24,618 bases of DNA from an uncultured Porphyromonadaceae bacterium (GTDB lineage: Bacteria; Bacteroidota; Bacteroidia; Bacteroidales; Muribaculaceae): assembly GCA_937892215.1 (NCBI GenBank), contig CALAVE010000060.1:1-24618 (forward strand), given 5' to 3'. Made by a program: the position numbers and the translations under genes. Under the pieces are notes generated by a model. It was not told the DNA's origin. It was given only the letters and a program-made list of their open reading frames with translations, and ran no database searches. Of the stretch, positions 14,767 to 22,760 are shown one piece after another (positions within the stretch are counted from its first letter, which is position 1; every line of letters starts with the position of its first letter).

Positions 14767-15810
14767 TTAGATGTGGAGGAGGTCGCGGTAGATGTCGAGG
14801 GCGGCGGTCATTTCGTCGGGGGAGACGGTGACGTCGGTGTGGAATTGTCCGCAGCGTGAGAGGAGTGTGCAGTTGATTTCTCCGGAGCGGCTTTTCTTGT
14901 CGTGTGCCATAATAGAAAGCAGGGCGTCGTAGTCGTCGCAGGTGATGAAGAAAGGTCCGAAGTGCTGACCGATGAAGTCGGCAACCTGATGCAGCAACTG
15001 AGACGAGAACTGGAATCGCATGTGTGACAGGACGAGTTCGGTGACGAGTCCCCATGCCACGGCGAATCCGTGAGGAACGGGTCGGCCGGCATTGAGGGCG
15101 AAAGACTCGAAAGCGTGACCTGCGGTGTGCCCCAGATTAAGCGCCTTGCGAATGCCGGACTCATGCGGGTCCTTGAGAACGATGTCGCGTTTCACCATGA
15201 CAGAAGTGCGTATGAGGCGCAGCGTCCGTTCGGGGTCCAGATCGGCGAGGTCGGTGGCGAGCAGTTCGCTCAGTTGCGGTTCGCCGCAAAGCAGAGCGTG
15301 CTTAATCATCTCGGCAAACCCTGACAGCAGTTCGCTATGCGGCAAGGAGCCGAGGAAGCAAGAAGAAATTATGACCGCATGCGCCGGCGCGAAAGCACCG
15401 ATTTCGTTCTTGAGATTGTGGAAGTTGATGCCCGTTTTTCCGCCCACGGCGGCGTCCACCGCCCCGAGGAGCGACGTGGGGACATTGATGAAGCGGATGC
15501 CCCGCTTGAAGGTAGCGGCGGCGAAACCGCCGATGTCGGTAACCATGCCGCCGCCCACGGATAGGAGAAGCGACTGCCTGGTGGCCCCATTGCGCTGCAA
15601 CTCAGTCCAGATGTGTGAGAGCGAGTCGAGATTCTTGTTGTCGTCGCCGGCCGGAACGGTGATGACGTGAGCCTGTGTCAGGCCCAGAGACAGTGCTATG
15701 GGCAGAGTGTTGCTGTCGGCAACGATGAATAAGCCGGCCGGTCGGAGGTTGAGAATCTGTGCTTGTAGCACTGACGCAACGTCGTTGGAGAAGATGATTT
15801 CCTGTGGCAT
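14767..15810 (-). CDS. aroB: 3-dehydroquinate synthase
   Basis: Second step of the shikimate pathway: converts DAHP to 3-dehydroquinate using NAD+ and a divalent metal in the cytoplasm. The 347 residues have the NAD-binding GGGMVTDIGGFAAATFKRG, the INVPTSLLGAVDAAVGGKTG block, and metal ligands in FAEMIKH (Glu167), LNLGHTAGHAFE (His228/His232) and PVPHGFAV (His247). Length is normal for bacterial AroB. It is the last gene of the minus-strand set, 22 bases after the HAD gene. The 3' end abuts the 11-bp tandem repeat. Confidence 0.97.
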   Translation of the reverse strand: MPQEIIFSNDVASVLQAQILNLRPAGLFIVADSNTLPIALSLGLTQAHVITVPAGDDNKNLDSLSHIWTELQRNGATRQSLLLSVGGGMVTDIGGFAAATFKRGIRFINVPTSLLGAVDAAVGGKTGINFHNLKNEIGAFAPAHAVIISSCFLGSLPHSELLSGFAEMIKHALLCGEPQLSELLATDLADLDPERTLRLIRTSVMVKRDIVLKDPHESGIRKALNLGHTAGHAFESFALNAGRPVPHGFAVAWGLVTELVLSHMRFQFSSQLLHQVADFIGQHFGPFFITCDDYDALLSIMAHDKKSRSGEINCTLLSRCGQFHTDVTVSPDEMTAALDIYRDLLHI

Positions 15811-15832
15811 GATAGGCGGCGATTAACAGGAG

Positions 15833-16561
15833 TTACTTGATTAATGGCAGGATTTGCGGGAGAGCCTCGGCGAACTCCGGCATGGAGGCGAAAACGAGGT
15901 CGGCACCGGCCTTGGCGAGGTCTTTAGTGGGAATAGGCCCTGTGGTGACCCCGATGGTGAAGCATCCGGCCGCGTGTCCGGCCTGCACACCGAGCGGCGC
16001 GTTCTCGATGACTATAGCCTGGAACGGCTTAGCGCCGGCTTTCTGCATCCCCTTGAGATAGGGTTCGGGATTAGGCTTTCCGTGCGAGACATCGGCCGCT
16101 GTGATGCGTTCAGGCGCGAATATTCCTGGGAAATCCACGTCAATCTTGTTAAGGACCGACTGTTGACCGGAGCCAGTGACGAGAATACGCTTAATGTCGT
16201 GCGTGCGGAGCACCTCGAGCATCTGAGCGACCCCCGGCATGATTTGCGGCTCTCCGAGTTCCTTGAAATAGCGAGATTTCACCTGATAGAGCGCGGCGGC
16301 CTCATCGGAAGTGACCACCTTTCCGGCCCGCTGCCGGAAGAGTTGTTTAATGGTGTCGATACCGGTCATGCCCTCGTAGGAATAAAATTCATCGCGAGTA
16401 CACTTGATACCGTTCTTAGTCATAAGTTTGTGCCATGCGCGCGTGTGGTTCTTCATGGAGTCGTAGAGAACCCCGTCCATGTCGATGAGCGCGGTGTTGA
16501 TGTGGATTTCCTTGTGTCCTGTATATTTCAGGTAGTTTGAAATAGCGTCTTGTATATTCAT
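15833..16561 (-). CDS. HAD-family phosphatase (beta-phosphoglucomutase-like)
   Basis: Cytoplasmic haloacid-dehalogenase superfamily hydrolase of subfamily I (alpha-helical cap), likely acting on a small phosphorylated metabolite. In the 242-residue form from the ATG at 16561, motif I is DMDGVLYDS (Asp27 nucleophile, Asp29 acid), motif II is ILVTGSGQ, motif III Lys is in SHGKPNPEPY, and motif IV is VIENAPLG, where the more usual Asp is Asn as in some relatives. A longer open frame to 16636 would overlap the upstream gene and adds no family sequence. It sits 20 bases after the DUF5715 gene. The substrate cannot be read from sequence. Confidence 0.88.
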   Translation of the reverse strand: MNIQDAISNYLKYTGHKEIHINTALIDMDGVLYDSMKNHTRAWHKLMTKNGIKCTRDEFYSYEGMTGIDTIKQLFRQRAGKVVTSDEAAALYQVKSRYFKELGEPQIMPGVAQMLEVLRTHDIKRILVTGSGQQSVLNKIDVDFPGIFAPERITAADVSHGKPNPEPYLKGMQKAGAKPFQAIVIENAPLGVQAGHAAGCFTIGVTTGPIPTKDLAKAGADLVFASMPEFAEALPQILPLIK

Positions 16562-16581
16562 GATTAGAGGAGAAAAGATTT

Positions 16582-17277
16582 TTATCGAATTGTAATGTGG
16601 AAGCACCCCTGCTTGACCTCGAACTTGGCGTAACATAGGCCTTGGCGGCGCTTATCGTAGATGATTTCGGCGAGAATGTTCTTGAGATCTTCGAGCGAGA
16701 CCACGAAATCCGGTTCGAGGTCGTGGAACTTGACCCAACTGATGTCGAAAGTGGTGCCGAAGAGGTGGCAAGACTGCGTGGTGGCGTTGATGTTGCGCCG
16801 TCGCAAGCGCTTCACCGAGAAGTGAGTGCGCGTGAGACTTGTGACCCGGATGCGGTATTCGTGCCCGCCACGGGCGCGAACCGAGTCGGCGAATTCACGG
16901 CCGATGTCGGTGAGCAGAGCGGCGGCCTTAGGCACCAGATATGGTACGGACGAAGTGAGCGAGTCCACGACGAAGTGTTCGCATGACTGCACGCGGACGA
17001 TGGGCTGAGAAAGCCTCCGAGCATCGCGCAGCGAGTGAATGGGCGAGAATCCGTTGGCCTTAGCGGCGGTGAGTTGGACGTGGTTACTGTCGTTGAACAC
17101 ACGGCGCAGTTTTCCCGGAAGTGCGTGTACCGTGATGCGGTGAACGGTCTGCGATGAATCCGTTTCGAGAATCGTGGAGACCGAGTCGGCCGCTACATCG
17201 GCATGCTCAGCCTTGCCGCATCCGGCGAATGCGAATGCAAGCAGCAAAGCGGAGAAAAGACACGCTAATTTATTCAT
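16582..17277 (-). CDS. DUF5715 family lipoprotein with M15-peptidase-like motif
   Basis: A 231-residue envelope protein. It starts NKLACLFSALLLAFAFAGC, so Cys20 is a likely lipidation site. The C-terminal half resembles the D-Ala-D-Ala carboxypeptidase/VanY (M15) fold: RIRVTSLTRT, then SCHLFGTTFDISW with His171 and Asp178 spaced as the first two zinc ligands, and a late GCFHITI with His227 as a possible third ligand. A peptidoglycan-trimming role is therefore plausible but unproven. Its ATG overlaps the stop of the nitroreductase gene (TGATG), implying translational coupling. The DUF5715 name is from recalled family resemblance. Confidence 0.8.
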   Translation of the reverse strand: MNKLACLFSALLLAFAFAGCGKAEHADVAADSVSTILETDSSQTVHRITVHALPGKLRRVFNDSNHVQLTAAKANGFSPIHSLRDARRLSQPIVRVQSCEHFVVDSLTSSVPYLVPKAAALLTDIGREFADSVRARGGHEYRIRVTSLTRTHFSVKRLRRRNINATTQSCHLFGTTFDISWVKFHDLEPDFVVSLEDLKNILAEIIYDKRRQGLCYAKFEVKQGCFHITIR

Positions 17278-17876
17278 CAGTGGGCTATGGTTTGCACAAA
17301 GAGAATTTTCTCGTTAGGTTTCAGTTTCAGAGCCTCGGGTAGCGCGTCGTGGTTAAACATAGCCCTTACCACAGTCTTGAGTCCGGCCGAAGCGCAGTAG
17401 AGGTAGATGTTCTGGGAAGCCGCACCGGCGGTGTAGGCCTGAAATTCGAGCCGTTCCTGCTTCTGCGAGTCAACAACGAGAGCGACATTGACGGGCGCAG
17501 CCTTAGCGAAGTCCTGCCTTCCGGCGAGTTCTCGGAAGTCGCCGATGTTGACAACGGTGAGCGAGTTATCCTCGGGGTTATAGAGCGAAACGTCGTGGTC
17601 GGTGATGACGTAGAGCGAAAGTTCCTGTCTGTTCATGGCAGTGGCAATGGTGTGCTTTCCGTCGTGAGTGATGCCCCAAGCCGCCCAGAGAATGTTGCTG
17701 AGTTCCTGCTTGGTGACAGGCTGTGAGAAATCGTAATCACGAACCGATTTGCGCTCTGCCATGGCCTGCATGAGCGGCATCCCGCCGGTTACTTGCGGAG
17801 CGGGAAGAGTCTCGGCGCAGAGGCTGAGCGAAGATGCAGCCAGGATTGCGCTTAAAATAAGAGAGTTGAGTTTCAT
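17277..17876 (-). CDS. Nitroreductase-family flavoprotein (SagB/ThcOx-like) with signal peptide
   Basis: A 199-residue FMN-dependent oxidoreductase of the nitroreductase superfamily. Key stretches are AERKSVRDYDFSQPVTKQELSN (split at Val) with the SVRDY FMN-contact motif, ILWAAWGIT, and the GAASQNIYLYCASAGLKTV helix near the end. Unusually, the protein opens with a Sec-type signal peptide (KLNSLILSAILAASSLSLCA), which suggests a periplasmic enzyme. It lies 21 bases after the flavodiiron gene and is coupled to the DUF5715 gene. The electron donor and substrate are unknown. Confidence 0.88.
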   Translation of the reverse strand: MKLNSLILSAILAASSLSLCAETLPAPQVTGGMPLMQAMAERKSVRDYDFSQPVTKQELSNILWAAWGITHDGKHTIATAMNRQELSLYVITDHDVSLYNPEDNSLTVVNIGDFRELAGRQDFAKAAPVNVALVVDSQKQERLEFQAYTAGAASQNIYLYCASAGLKTVVRAMFNHDALPEALKLKPNEKILFVQTIAH

Positions 17877-17897
17877 TTGTGATATAAAAAATTGAGG

Positions 17898-19085
17898 TTA
17901 AAGAGACTTAGCGAATTCGGCGCCAAACAGGCGGCACTGCTGCAGGGCATCGTCATCGGGGACCCATGGCAGACGCAGACCGTCGGAGGCCAGTTCAAAA
18001 CCGGCGTGCTGTAAACGCTCAGATATGATTTTCACCGACTCCCCGCTCCAGCCGAAGGAGCCGAACGCGGCAGCCTTTTTCTTCTTGAATTTAAGGCCGT
18101 GAGCCATCTCGAGCAGTCCGGCGACAGCGTAGGAAATGCCGTTGTTGATAGTGGGCGAGCCAACAAGCACGGCCCGCGAGCGGAACATCTGCGTGAGAAT
18201 GTCGTTTTTATCCTCCTTCGCGGCGTTATATATGAGCACCGCGGTGGCCGGTGACTGCTCACGGATGCCGTCGGCAATAGCCTCGGCCATGAGCCGTGTG
18301 GACTGCCACATGGTGTCGTAAACGATAGTGACGAGGTCCTCCTGATATGCGTCGGCCCAGCGGAGATAGGCCTGAATGATGTCGCCCGGGTTCTGTCTCC
18401 AGATGACGCCGTGGCTGGGGCAAATCATGGAAACGGGAAGCCCAAGAGCGTTGATTTCCTTGACCTTGCGCAGAGCCATGGGGCTGAACGGGCAGATGAT
18501 GTTGGCATAATACTTCATAGCCTCGGCCATGAGTTCGCATCGGTTGACATCAGTGTCGAACAGCGACTCAGAAGCGAAATGCTGCCCGAAGCCGTCGTTA
18601 GAGAACAGGATGTTGTCGCCGGATAGGTGGCAGAACATAGTGTCGGGCCAGTGAAGCATAGGCGCCTCGATGAAAGTGAGGGAGGATTCGCCCAGAGAGA
18701 GCGAGTCGCCCGATTTGACTCGTACGAAATTCCAGTCCTGATGATAGTGGGCGCGTATGATGGCCTCGCCCTTCGCCGTGCAGTAGATGGGCGTATCGGG
18801 AATTTCACGCATGAGTTCGGGTAGCGCGCCACTGTGGTCCACCTCATTGTGATTCATGATGATGAAATCGATTTGTTCAAGAGGCACTTCGCGCTTAAGC
18901 CGGCTGACGAACTCGGAGTCGTAAGGTTTCCAGACGGTGTCGATGAGAGCCGTCTTTGAGTCACGAATCAGATAAGAGTTGTAACTGGAGCCGTGGTGAG
19001 TGGAAAACTCATCGCCGTGGAAACGCGTGAGTTCCCAGTCCACTTTTCCGACCCAAGATACTTTGTCGGTAATATGTTTAGCCAT
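17898..19085 (-). CDS. fprA: Flavodiiron protein (A-type flavoprotein, FprA/ROO family)
   Basis: Cytoplasmic enzyme that reduces O2 to water and/or NO to N2O, protecting anaerobes. The 395 residues comprise an N-terminal metallo-beta-lactamase-like diiron domain (1-245) and a C-terminal flavodoxin domain (250-395). All diiron ligands expected from the D. gigas rubredoxin:oxygen oxidoreductase are present: HNEVDH (His79, Glu81, Asp83), His145 in MLHWPD, Asp164 in FSNDGFG, and His225 in PSHGVIW. The flavodoxin FMN loop is YDTMWQSTRLMAEAI, and a GSPTINNG loop follows. No C-terminal rubredoxin or reductase fusion is present; a separate rubredoxin gene ends seven bases upstream and is the likely donor. 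Confidence 0.97.
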   Translation of the reverse strand: MAKHITDKVSWVGKVDWELTRFHGDEFSTHHGSSYNSYLIRDSKTALIDTVWKPYDSEFVSRLKREVPLEQIDFIIMNHNEVDHSGALPELMREIPDTPIYCTAKGEAIIRAHYHQDWNFVRVKSGDSLSLGESSLTFIEAPMLHWPDTMFCHLSGDNILFSNDGFGQHFASESLFDTDVNRCELMAEAMKYYANIICPFSPMALRKVKEINALGLPVSMICPSHGVIWRQNPGDIIQAYLRWADAYQEDLVTIVYDTMWQSTRLMAEAIADGIREQSPATAVLIYNAAKEDKNDILTQMFRSRAVLVGSPTINNGISYAVAGLLEMAHGLKFKKKKAAAFGSFGWSGESVKIISERLQHAGFELASDGLRLPWVPDDDALQQCRLFGAEFAKSL

Positions 19086-19091
19086 AGCAGT

Positions 19092-19259
19092 TTAGTCCTC
19101 TTCTTCCGGGGAGAAGTCGTCTTTAGTTACACCACAAACAGGGCAAACCCAGTCGGCGGGAATGTCTTCAAATGCAGTTCCGGGCGCAATGCCGCTATCG
19201 GGGTCACCCACCTGCGGGTCATAAACGTATCCGCAAATATCGCAAACATACTTTTTCAT
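19092..19259 (-). CDS. Rubredoxin
   Basis: A 55-residue one-iron electron carrier. Both Cys knuckles are intact: YVCDICGYVYDP (Cys6, Cys9) and WVCPVCGVTKDDF (Cys39, Cys42), with the family PGTAFEDIPADW loop between. The ATG at 19259 opens the family-length protein; the longer open frame upstream has no rubredoxin-like sequence and crosses the divergent promoter region. It is first in the minus-strand set, directly before the flavodiiron protein it presumably feeds. Confidence 0.97.
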   Translation of the reverse strand: MKKYVCDICGYVYDPQVGDPDSGIAPGTAFEDIPADWVCPVCGVTKDDFSPEEED

Positions 19260-19375
19260 AATTAAGTTGAAAGTTTTAAGAGTTATACTTACTGAACGCA
19301 AATTTAGTGAAAAATCGGTTAATATGCGGCAAAATGCTGATGAAATTTGTAAATTTGCGGAAAGTAAAAGCGACA
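19260..19375. promoter_or_regulatory. Divergent promoter region between rubredoxin and phosphatase genes
   Basis: On the minus strand TAAATTTG (19306-19299) lies about 40 bases before the rubredoxin ATG; the nearest TTG is 23 bases away (19332-19330), wider than usual. On the plus strand TAAATTTG (19350-19357) lies 19 bases before the phosphatase ATG, with no clear TTG at the right distance. Both directions are probably transcribed from here. Confidence 0.45.
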
Positions 19376-19870
19376 ATGAACAGAGAAAAGCGATACAAGG
19401 TGCTGATGGTGTGCCTGGGCAACATTTGTCGTTCGCCGGCGGCGCAGGGCGTGCTGGAGCGACTGATAGCCGCGCGCGGGCTGAGCGACAAGATAGAAGT
19501 GGATTCGGCAGGAACGTACGGAGGTCACAGCGGGCAGTTGCCGGATTCGCGCATGCGCAACCACGCCGGCAGGCGAGGTTACACGCTGACCCACCGCGCA
19601 CGTCAGGTGAAGGCGTGGGATTTCGATGACTTTGACCTGATAGTGGGTATGGACGACGGTAACATCCGCGACTTGCAGAGACTGGCTCCGAGCGCGGCCG
19701 CTCGCGGCAAGGTGGTGATGATGGGAAGGTACATTAGGAATAACAGATACTACGACTATGTGCCGGACCCGTACTATGAGGGCAGCGAGGGTTTTGAACT
19801 GGTACTGGACCTGCTGGAGGACGCGTGCGCAAACCTGCTGGATGAGATAGAGGGGGGCATGTGGCAGTGA
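19376..19870 (+). CDS. Low-molecular-weight protein tyrosine phosphatase
   Basis: A 164-residue cytoplasmic phosphatase of the LMW-PTP/arsenate-reductase-like fold. The P-loop VCLGNICRSPAA gives Cys13 and Arg19 (C-x5-R) close to the N-terminus, and the general acid lies in VPDPYYEG (Asp131). The ATG at 19376 places the P-loop at the normal distance; the earlier in-frame ATG at 19307 would start upstream of the -7 element. It ends 16 bases before the GH20 gene, so the two probably share a transcript. A role in exopolysaccharide kinase control is known for relatives, but no kinase or capsule gene is visible here. Confidence 0.95.
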   Translation: MNREKRYKVLMVCLGNICRSPAAQGVLERLIAARGLSDKIEVDSAGTYGGHSGQLPDSRMRNHAGRRGYTLTHRARQVKAWDFDDFDLIVGMDDGNIRDLQRLAPSAAARGKVVMMGRYIRNNRYYDYVPDPYYEGSEGFELVLDLLEDACANLLDEIEGGMWQ

Positions 19871-19886
19871 AGTTTTATTTGAAAAA

Positions 19887-22397
19887 ATGAAAAAAGGAAA
19901 TAGAGCAATGAGAATGATTAAGAGAATGGCGGCACTGGTGGCCGCATTGACGACAATGAGCGTGCTGTGCGCCCAGTCGCCGATATCGGTACGCTGGGAG
20001 ATGGGCCGAAACGGAGCGGAGAAAGGATGGTACAGTTCGCGATTTGTGATTAAGAACGTGAGCGGGGAAGCATTGCGCGGAAACTGGCAGTTCTACTTCA
20101 ACCAGTTCTCGCGGGCGCTGAAATTGCCGGCCGACGCGAAAGTGGACATAAAAGAAGTGAGCACGACCTACTACCAAGTGACCCCCAACATCCGTTACCG
20201 CCAACTTGAGCCCGGCGACACGCTGTGCGTGGATATGCTGATGCGCGGCACGATGGTGAACGTGTGTTACGCTCCGCAGGGCGGCCATGTGGTGCCGGAC
20301 GGCGACACAAAGAAGCCGCTGGCGGTGAAGATAGAGGTGGCCGAACTGGCTGAGCCCGGTCAGTGGGTGGAGCGGAAAGACTATCCCGACGGGAACCGCG
20401 TGTATGCGCTGAACGAAACGCTGAGCCGCGGCCGTGAGAACGCCGCGACGGGCGTTTATGACATATTCCCCACACCCAAACAAGTGACGCTGAAGAGCGG
20501 GACCACACGGCTGGCCGGCCTGGTGACGCTTAAAGGCAGCATCCTGGGGCTGAAGACCCGTCAGGCGGCGAAATACCTGAAGCGCGAGTTAGCCAACCGA
20601 GGCGTGTATTTCATAAGCGGCGGAGCCACGAGCGTGGAACTGAAGGTGGACAAGAACGTGAACAAAGACAACGAGGAGGCGTATGTGCTGAGCGTGAACG
20701 ACGGTAAGGTGAAAATCACGGGAGCCGGCAAGGCCGGACTGCTCAACGGCGTGAAGACCCTGGTTGCGGCACTGGACCACAGCAAGAGCAATGAACTGCC
20801 CAACGTGGAGATAGTGGACGCGCCCGATTTCGGTTACCGCGGTTTCATGCTGGACATAGCGAGGAATTTCATGTCGGCAGCCGACCTGAGGATGTTTATA
20901 AATATGCTGGCTTACTACAAGATAAACAAGTATCAGTTCCATTTCACCGACGATGAGGCGTGGCGAGTGGAGATACCCGGGCTGCCTGAACTGACCGAAG
21001 TGGCGTCGCGCCGCGGCTGTACGCTGGACGAGAAAGGCTACTTGGCCCAGATATTCGACGGGAACGGTAATCCTGACGACAAGACGCAGAGCGCCAACGG
21101 CTTCCTGACCCGTGACGAATTTATAAGCCTGCTCAAGTATGCCGATGAACGCGGAGTGAAGATAATTCCCGAGATAGAGACCCCCGGGCACGCGCGGGCG
21201 GCGATAGTGGCGATGCGCAACCGCTATGAGCGACTGAAAGACAGCGATATGGCAGAGGCCGTGAGATATAAACTCTGGGACGACAATGACCGGTCGGAGT
21301 TCACGTCGGCGCAGTCGTATCACGACAACGTGCTGAACGTGGCAGATGAGGGTGTGTATAACTTCATCACCAAGGTGGTGAGCGAACTGCAATTGATGTA
21401 CAAAGAGGCAGGGCTGACGCTGGACGTGATACACCTGGGCGGTGACGAGGTGGCCCGCGGCGCATGGGACAAGACCCCCGACGTGCAGGCGCTGATGCAG
21501 CGCAACGGCTACAAGAGCGCACATGAGGTAAGCGAATACTACATGCGGCGAGTGACCGACGTGCTGTATCCGCAGGGGATACGCGTGGAAGGCTGGCAAG
21601 AGGTGGCTCAGAACCACAGCGAGGCATACAACGCAGAGATGAGCAAGCGATTTGCCGGAGTGAACGCGTGGAGCACTGTGGGCACAAGAGCGTCGGTTCC
21701 ATACGAACTGGCTAACGACGGTTATCCGGTGATACTCTCGAACGTGACGAACTTCTACATGGATATGGGCTACAGTTGGCATCAGTACGAGCAAGGACTG
21801 CACTGGGGCGGCAGCGTGGACGAGTTCGCCGCGTGGGATGCCCAGCCGTGGAACATCTACTGCACGGCACGGACGGCCCTGAACGGCGACCCGATAGACT
21901 TGGCGACGGCCCCGGTGGGCAAACCGACGCTGAATAAGCCCGAGAACATAGTGGGCGTTCAGGCACAGATGTGGGGCGAGACCCTGCGGAACTTCGACCA
22001 GGTGCAGAGGCTGGCACTGCCCAAGGTGCTGGGCGTGGTGGAGCGCGGCTGGAACTCGCGTCCGGCGTGGGCCGGCAAGGACGAGGCCACCTACGAGCAG
22101 GCCCGTGCCGACTATAACTTGAAGATAGGCACGCGAGAACTGCCCGTGCTACACAAGATGGGCTACCTGTTCCACCTGGGGCAACCCGGCGTGAAGGTGG
22201 AGAACGGACTGCTGCTGGTCAACGCGCAGTACCCCGGAGAAACGGTGCATTATACCCTGGACGGGAGCGAGCCTACGCAGATGTCGGCCCGGTGGAACGG
22301 CCCTGTGATAATGCCGGCCGGAGTGAAAGTGGTGAAAGCCAAGGCATTCTACCTGGGGCAAGAGAGCGTGACGACGTATCTGTTCATGGAAAAATAA
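19887..22397 (+). CDS. Beta-N-acetylhexosaminidase, glycoside hydrolase family 20
   Basis: Retaining exo-enzyme removing terminal GlcNAc/GalNAc from glycans such as mucin or chitin fragments, using substrate-assisted catalysis. The 836 residues have a signal peptide (through about 29), a chitobiase-type N-terminal carbohydrate-binding domain (about 30-160), the GH20b domain (about 190-310), the TIM barrel (about 315-690) and a C-terminal chitobiase-like beta domain (about 755-836). DVIHLGGDEVARG places the Asp520-Glu521 catalytic pair; RGFMLDIARNF, FHFTDDEAWR, PEIETPGHARA and GWQEV are further family blocks. An alternative ATG at 19908 has the better upstream purine run (AAGGAAATAGAG) and would shorten the protein by seven residues. 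It follows the phosphatase gene by 16 bases. Confidence 0.96.
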   Translation: MKKGNRAMRMIKRMAALVAALTTMSVLCAQSPISVRWEMGRNGAEKGWYSSRFVIKNVSGEALRGNWQFYFNQFSRALKLPADAKVDIKEVSTTYYQVTPNIRYRQLEPGDTLCVDMLMRGTMVNVCYAPQGGHVVPDGDTKKPLAVKIEVAELAEPGQWVERKDYPDGNRVYALNETLSRGRENAATGVYDIFPTPKQVTLKSGTTRLAGLVTLKGSILGLKTRQAAKYLKRELANRGVYFISGGATSVELKVDKNVNKDNEEAYVLSVNDGKVKITGAGKAGLLNGVKTLVAALDHSKSNELPNVEIVDAPDFGYRGFMLDIARNFMSAADLRMFINMLAYYKINKYQFHFTDDEAWRVEIPGLPELTEVASRRGCTLDEKGYLAQIFDGNGNPDDKTQSANGFLTRDEFISLLKYADERGVKIIPEIETPGHARAAIVAMRNRYERLKDSDMAEAVRYKLWDDNDRSEFTSAQSYHDNVLNVADEGVYNFITKVVSELQLMYKEAGLTLDVIHLGGDEVARGAWDKTPDVQALMQRNGYKSAHEVSEYYMRRVTDVLYPQGIRVEGWQEVAQNHSEAYNAEMSKRFAGVNAWSTVGTRASVPYELANDGYPVILSNVTNFYMDMGYSWHQYEQGLHWGGSVDEFAAWDAQPWNIYCTARTALNGDPIDLATAPVGKPTLNKPENIVGVQAQMWGETLRNFDQVQRLALPKVLGVVERGWNSRPAWAGKDEATYEQARADYNLKIGTRELPVLHKMGYLFHLGQPGVKVENGLLLVNAQYPGETVHYTLDGSEPTQMSARWNGPVIMPAGVKVVKAKAFYLGQESVTTYLFMEK

Positions 22398-22434
22398 AGT
22401 GCTGATTACGAAAGCGTAAACGGCTGAGGATTAG

Positions 22435-22474
22435 AGCGACAGGTTACTGCGATGTGACGCGGCGGCCTGTCGCT
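22435..22474 (+). terminator. Possible terminator hairpin after the GH20 gene
   Basis: AGCGACAGG (22435-22443) pairs with CCTGTCGCT (22466-22474); the 22-base loop contains a further short GC pairing. It lies 38 bases after the stop and has no T-run, so termination is only probable. Confidence 0.45.
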
Positions 22475-22515
22475 TAAGTTAGTGTGGCGCGTGATGTGCG
22501 AAGATAAGAAAACAG

Positions 22516-22593
22516 CATTGACGGCGGTGCGGCTATGTAGTAATTTTGCAGCGAGAAATCTCAGTAGAGAGATGGAAGGAGTTCATTGACATT
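22516..22593 (+). promoter_or_regulatory. Promoter plus boxA-like leader cassette, copy 2
   Basis: TTG at 22518-22520, a 20-base spacer and TAATTTTG at 22541-22548 make a strong promoter. AGTAATTTTGCAGCGAGAAA (22539-22558) is identical over 20 bases to 1417-1436. After an extra 16 bases containing TCTCAGTAGAGA, AGTTCATTGACAT recurs (22580-22592). This could give a second, longer panC leader or a separate small RNA. Confidence 0.5.
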
Positions 22594-22698
22594 CTGGAGA
22601 AATAAGCCAAGAGACGGCAGGATGTGCTTGAAGGTATCAGAAGAGAGCAAAAGGGGCGCAAAAAAAGGAGAAAAATTGCGGAAATATTGGGGGTAAAT

Positions 22699-22729
22699 TT
22701 GTGTAATTCGTGAGGAAGTCCTAATTTTG
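22699..22729 (+). promoter_or_regulatory. Promoter of panC-panD
   Basis: TTG at 22699-22701, a 20-base spacer and TAATTTTG at 22722-22729. The start would lie near 22735, about 25 bases before the panC ATG at 22761. This also argues against a GTG start at 22731 for panC. Confidence 0.7.
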
Positions 22730-22760
22730 CGTGATATTTTGCAAAATACGAAAAGAAGAG

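Larger units (their letters stand above)
22398..22760. other. Gene-free interval between the GH20 gene and panC
   Basis: No gene is supported here. The interval carries the hairpin at 22435-22474, the second promoter/leader cassette (22516-22593), about 100 bases of purine-rich leader-like sequence, and the panC promoter (22699-22729). Confidence 0.6.

Noticed and set aside
20589..21803. 404-codon minus-strand open frame inside the GH20 gene
   Set aside because: It is antisense to a complete, motif-confirmed hexosaminidase; the translated product has no recognisable domain.
22731..22760. GTG start extending panC by ten codons
   Set aside because: The start would lie at the predicted transcription start itself; the ATG at 22761 gives the normal family N-terminus and follows a purine-rich site.
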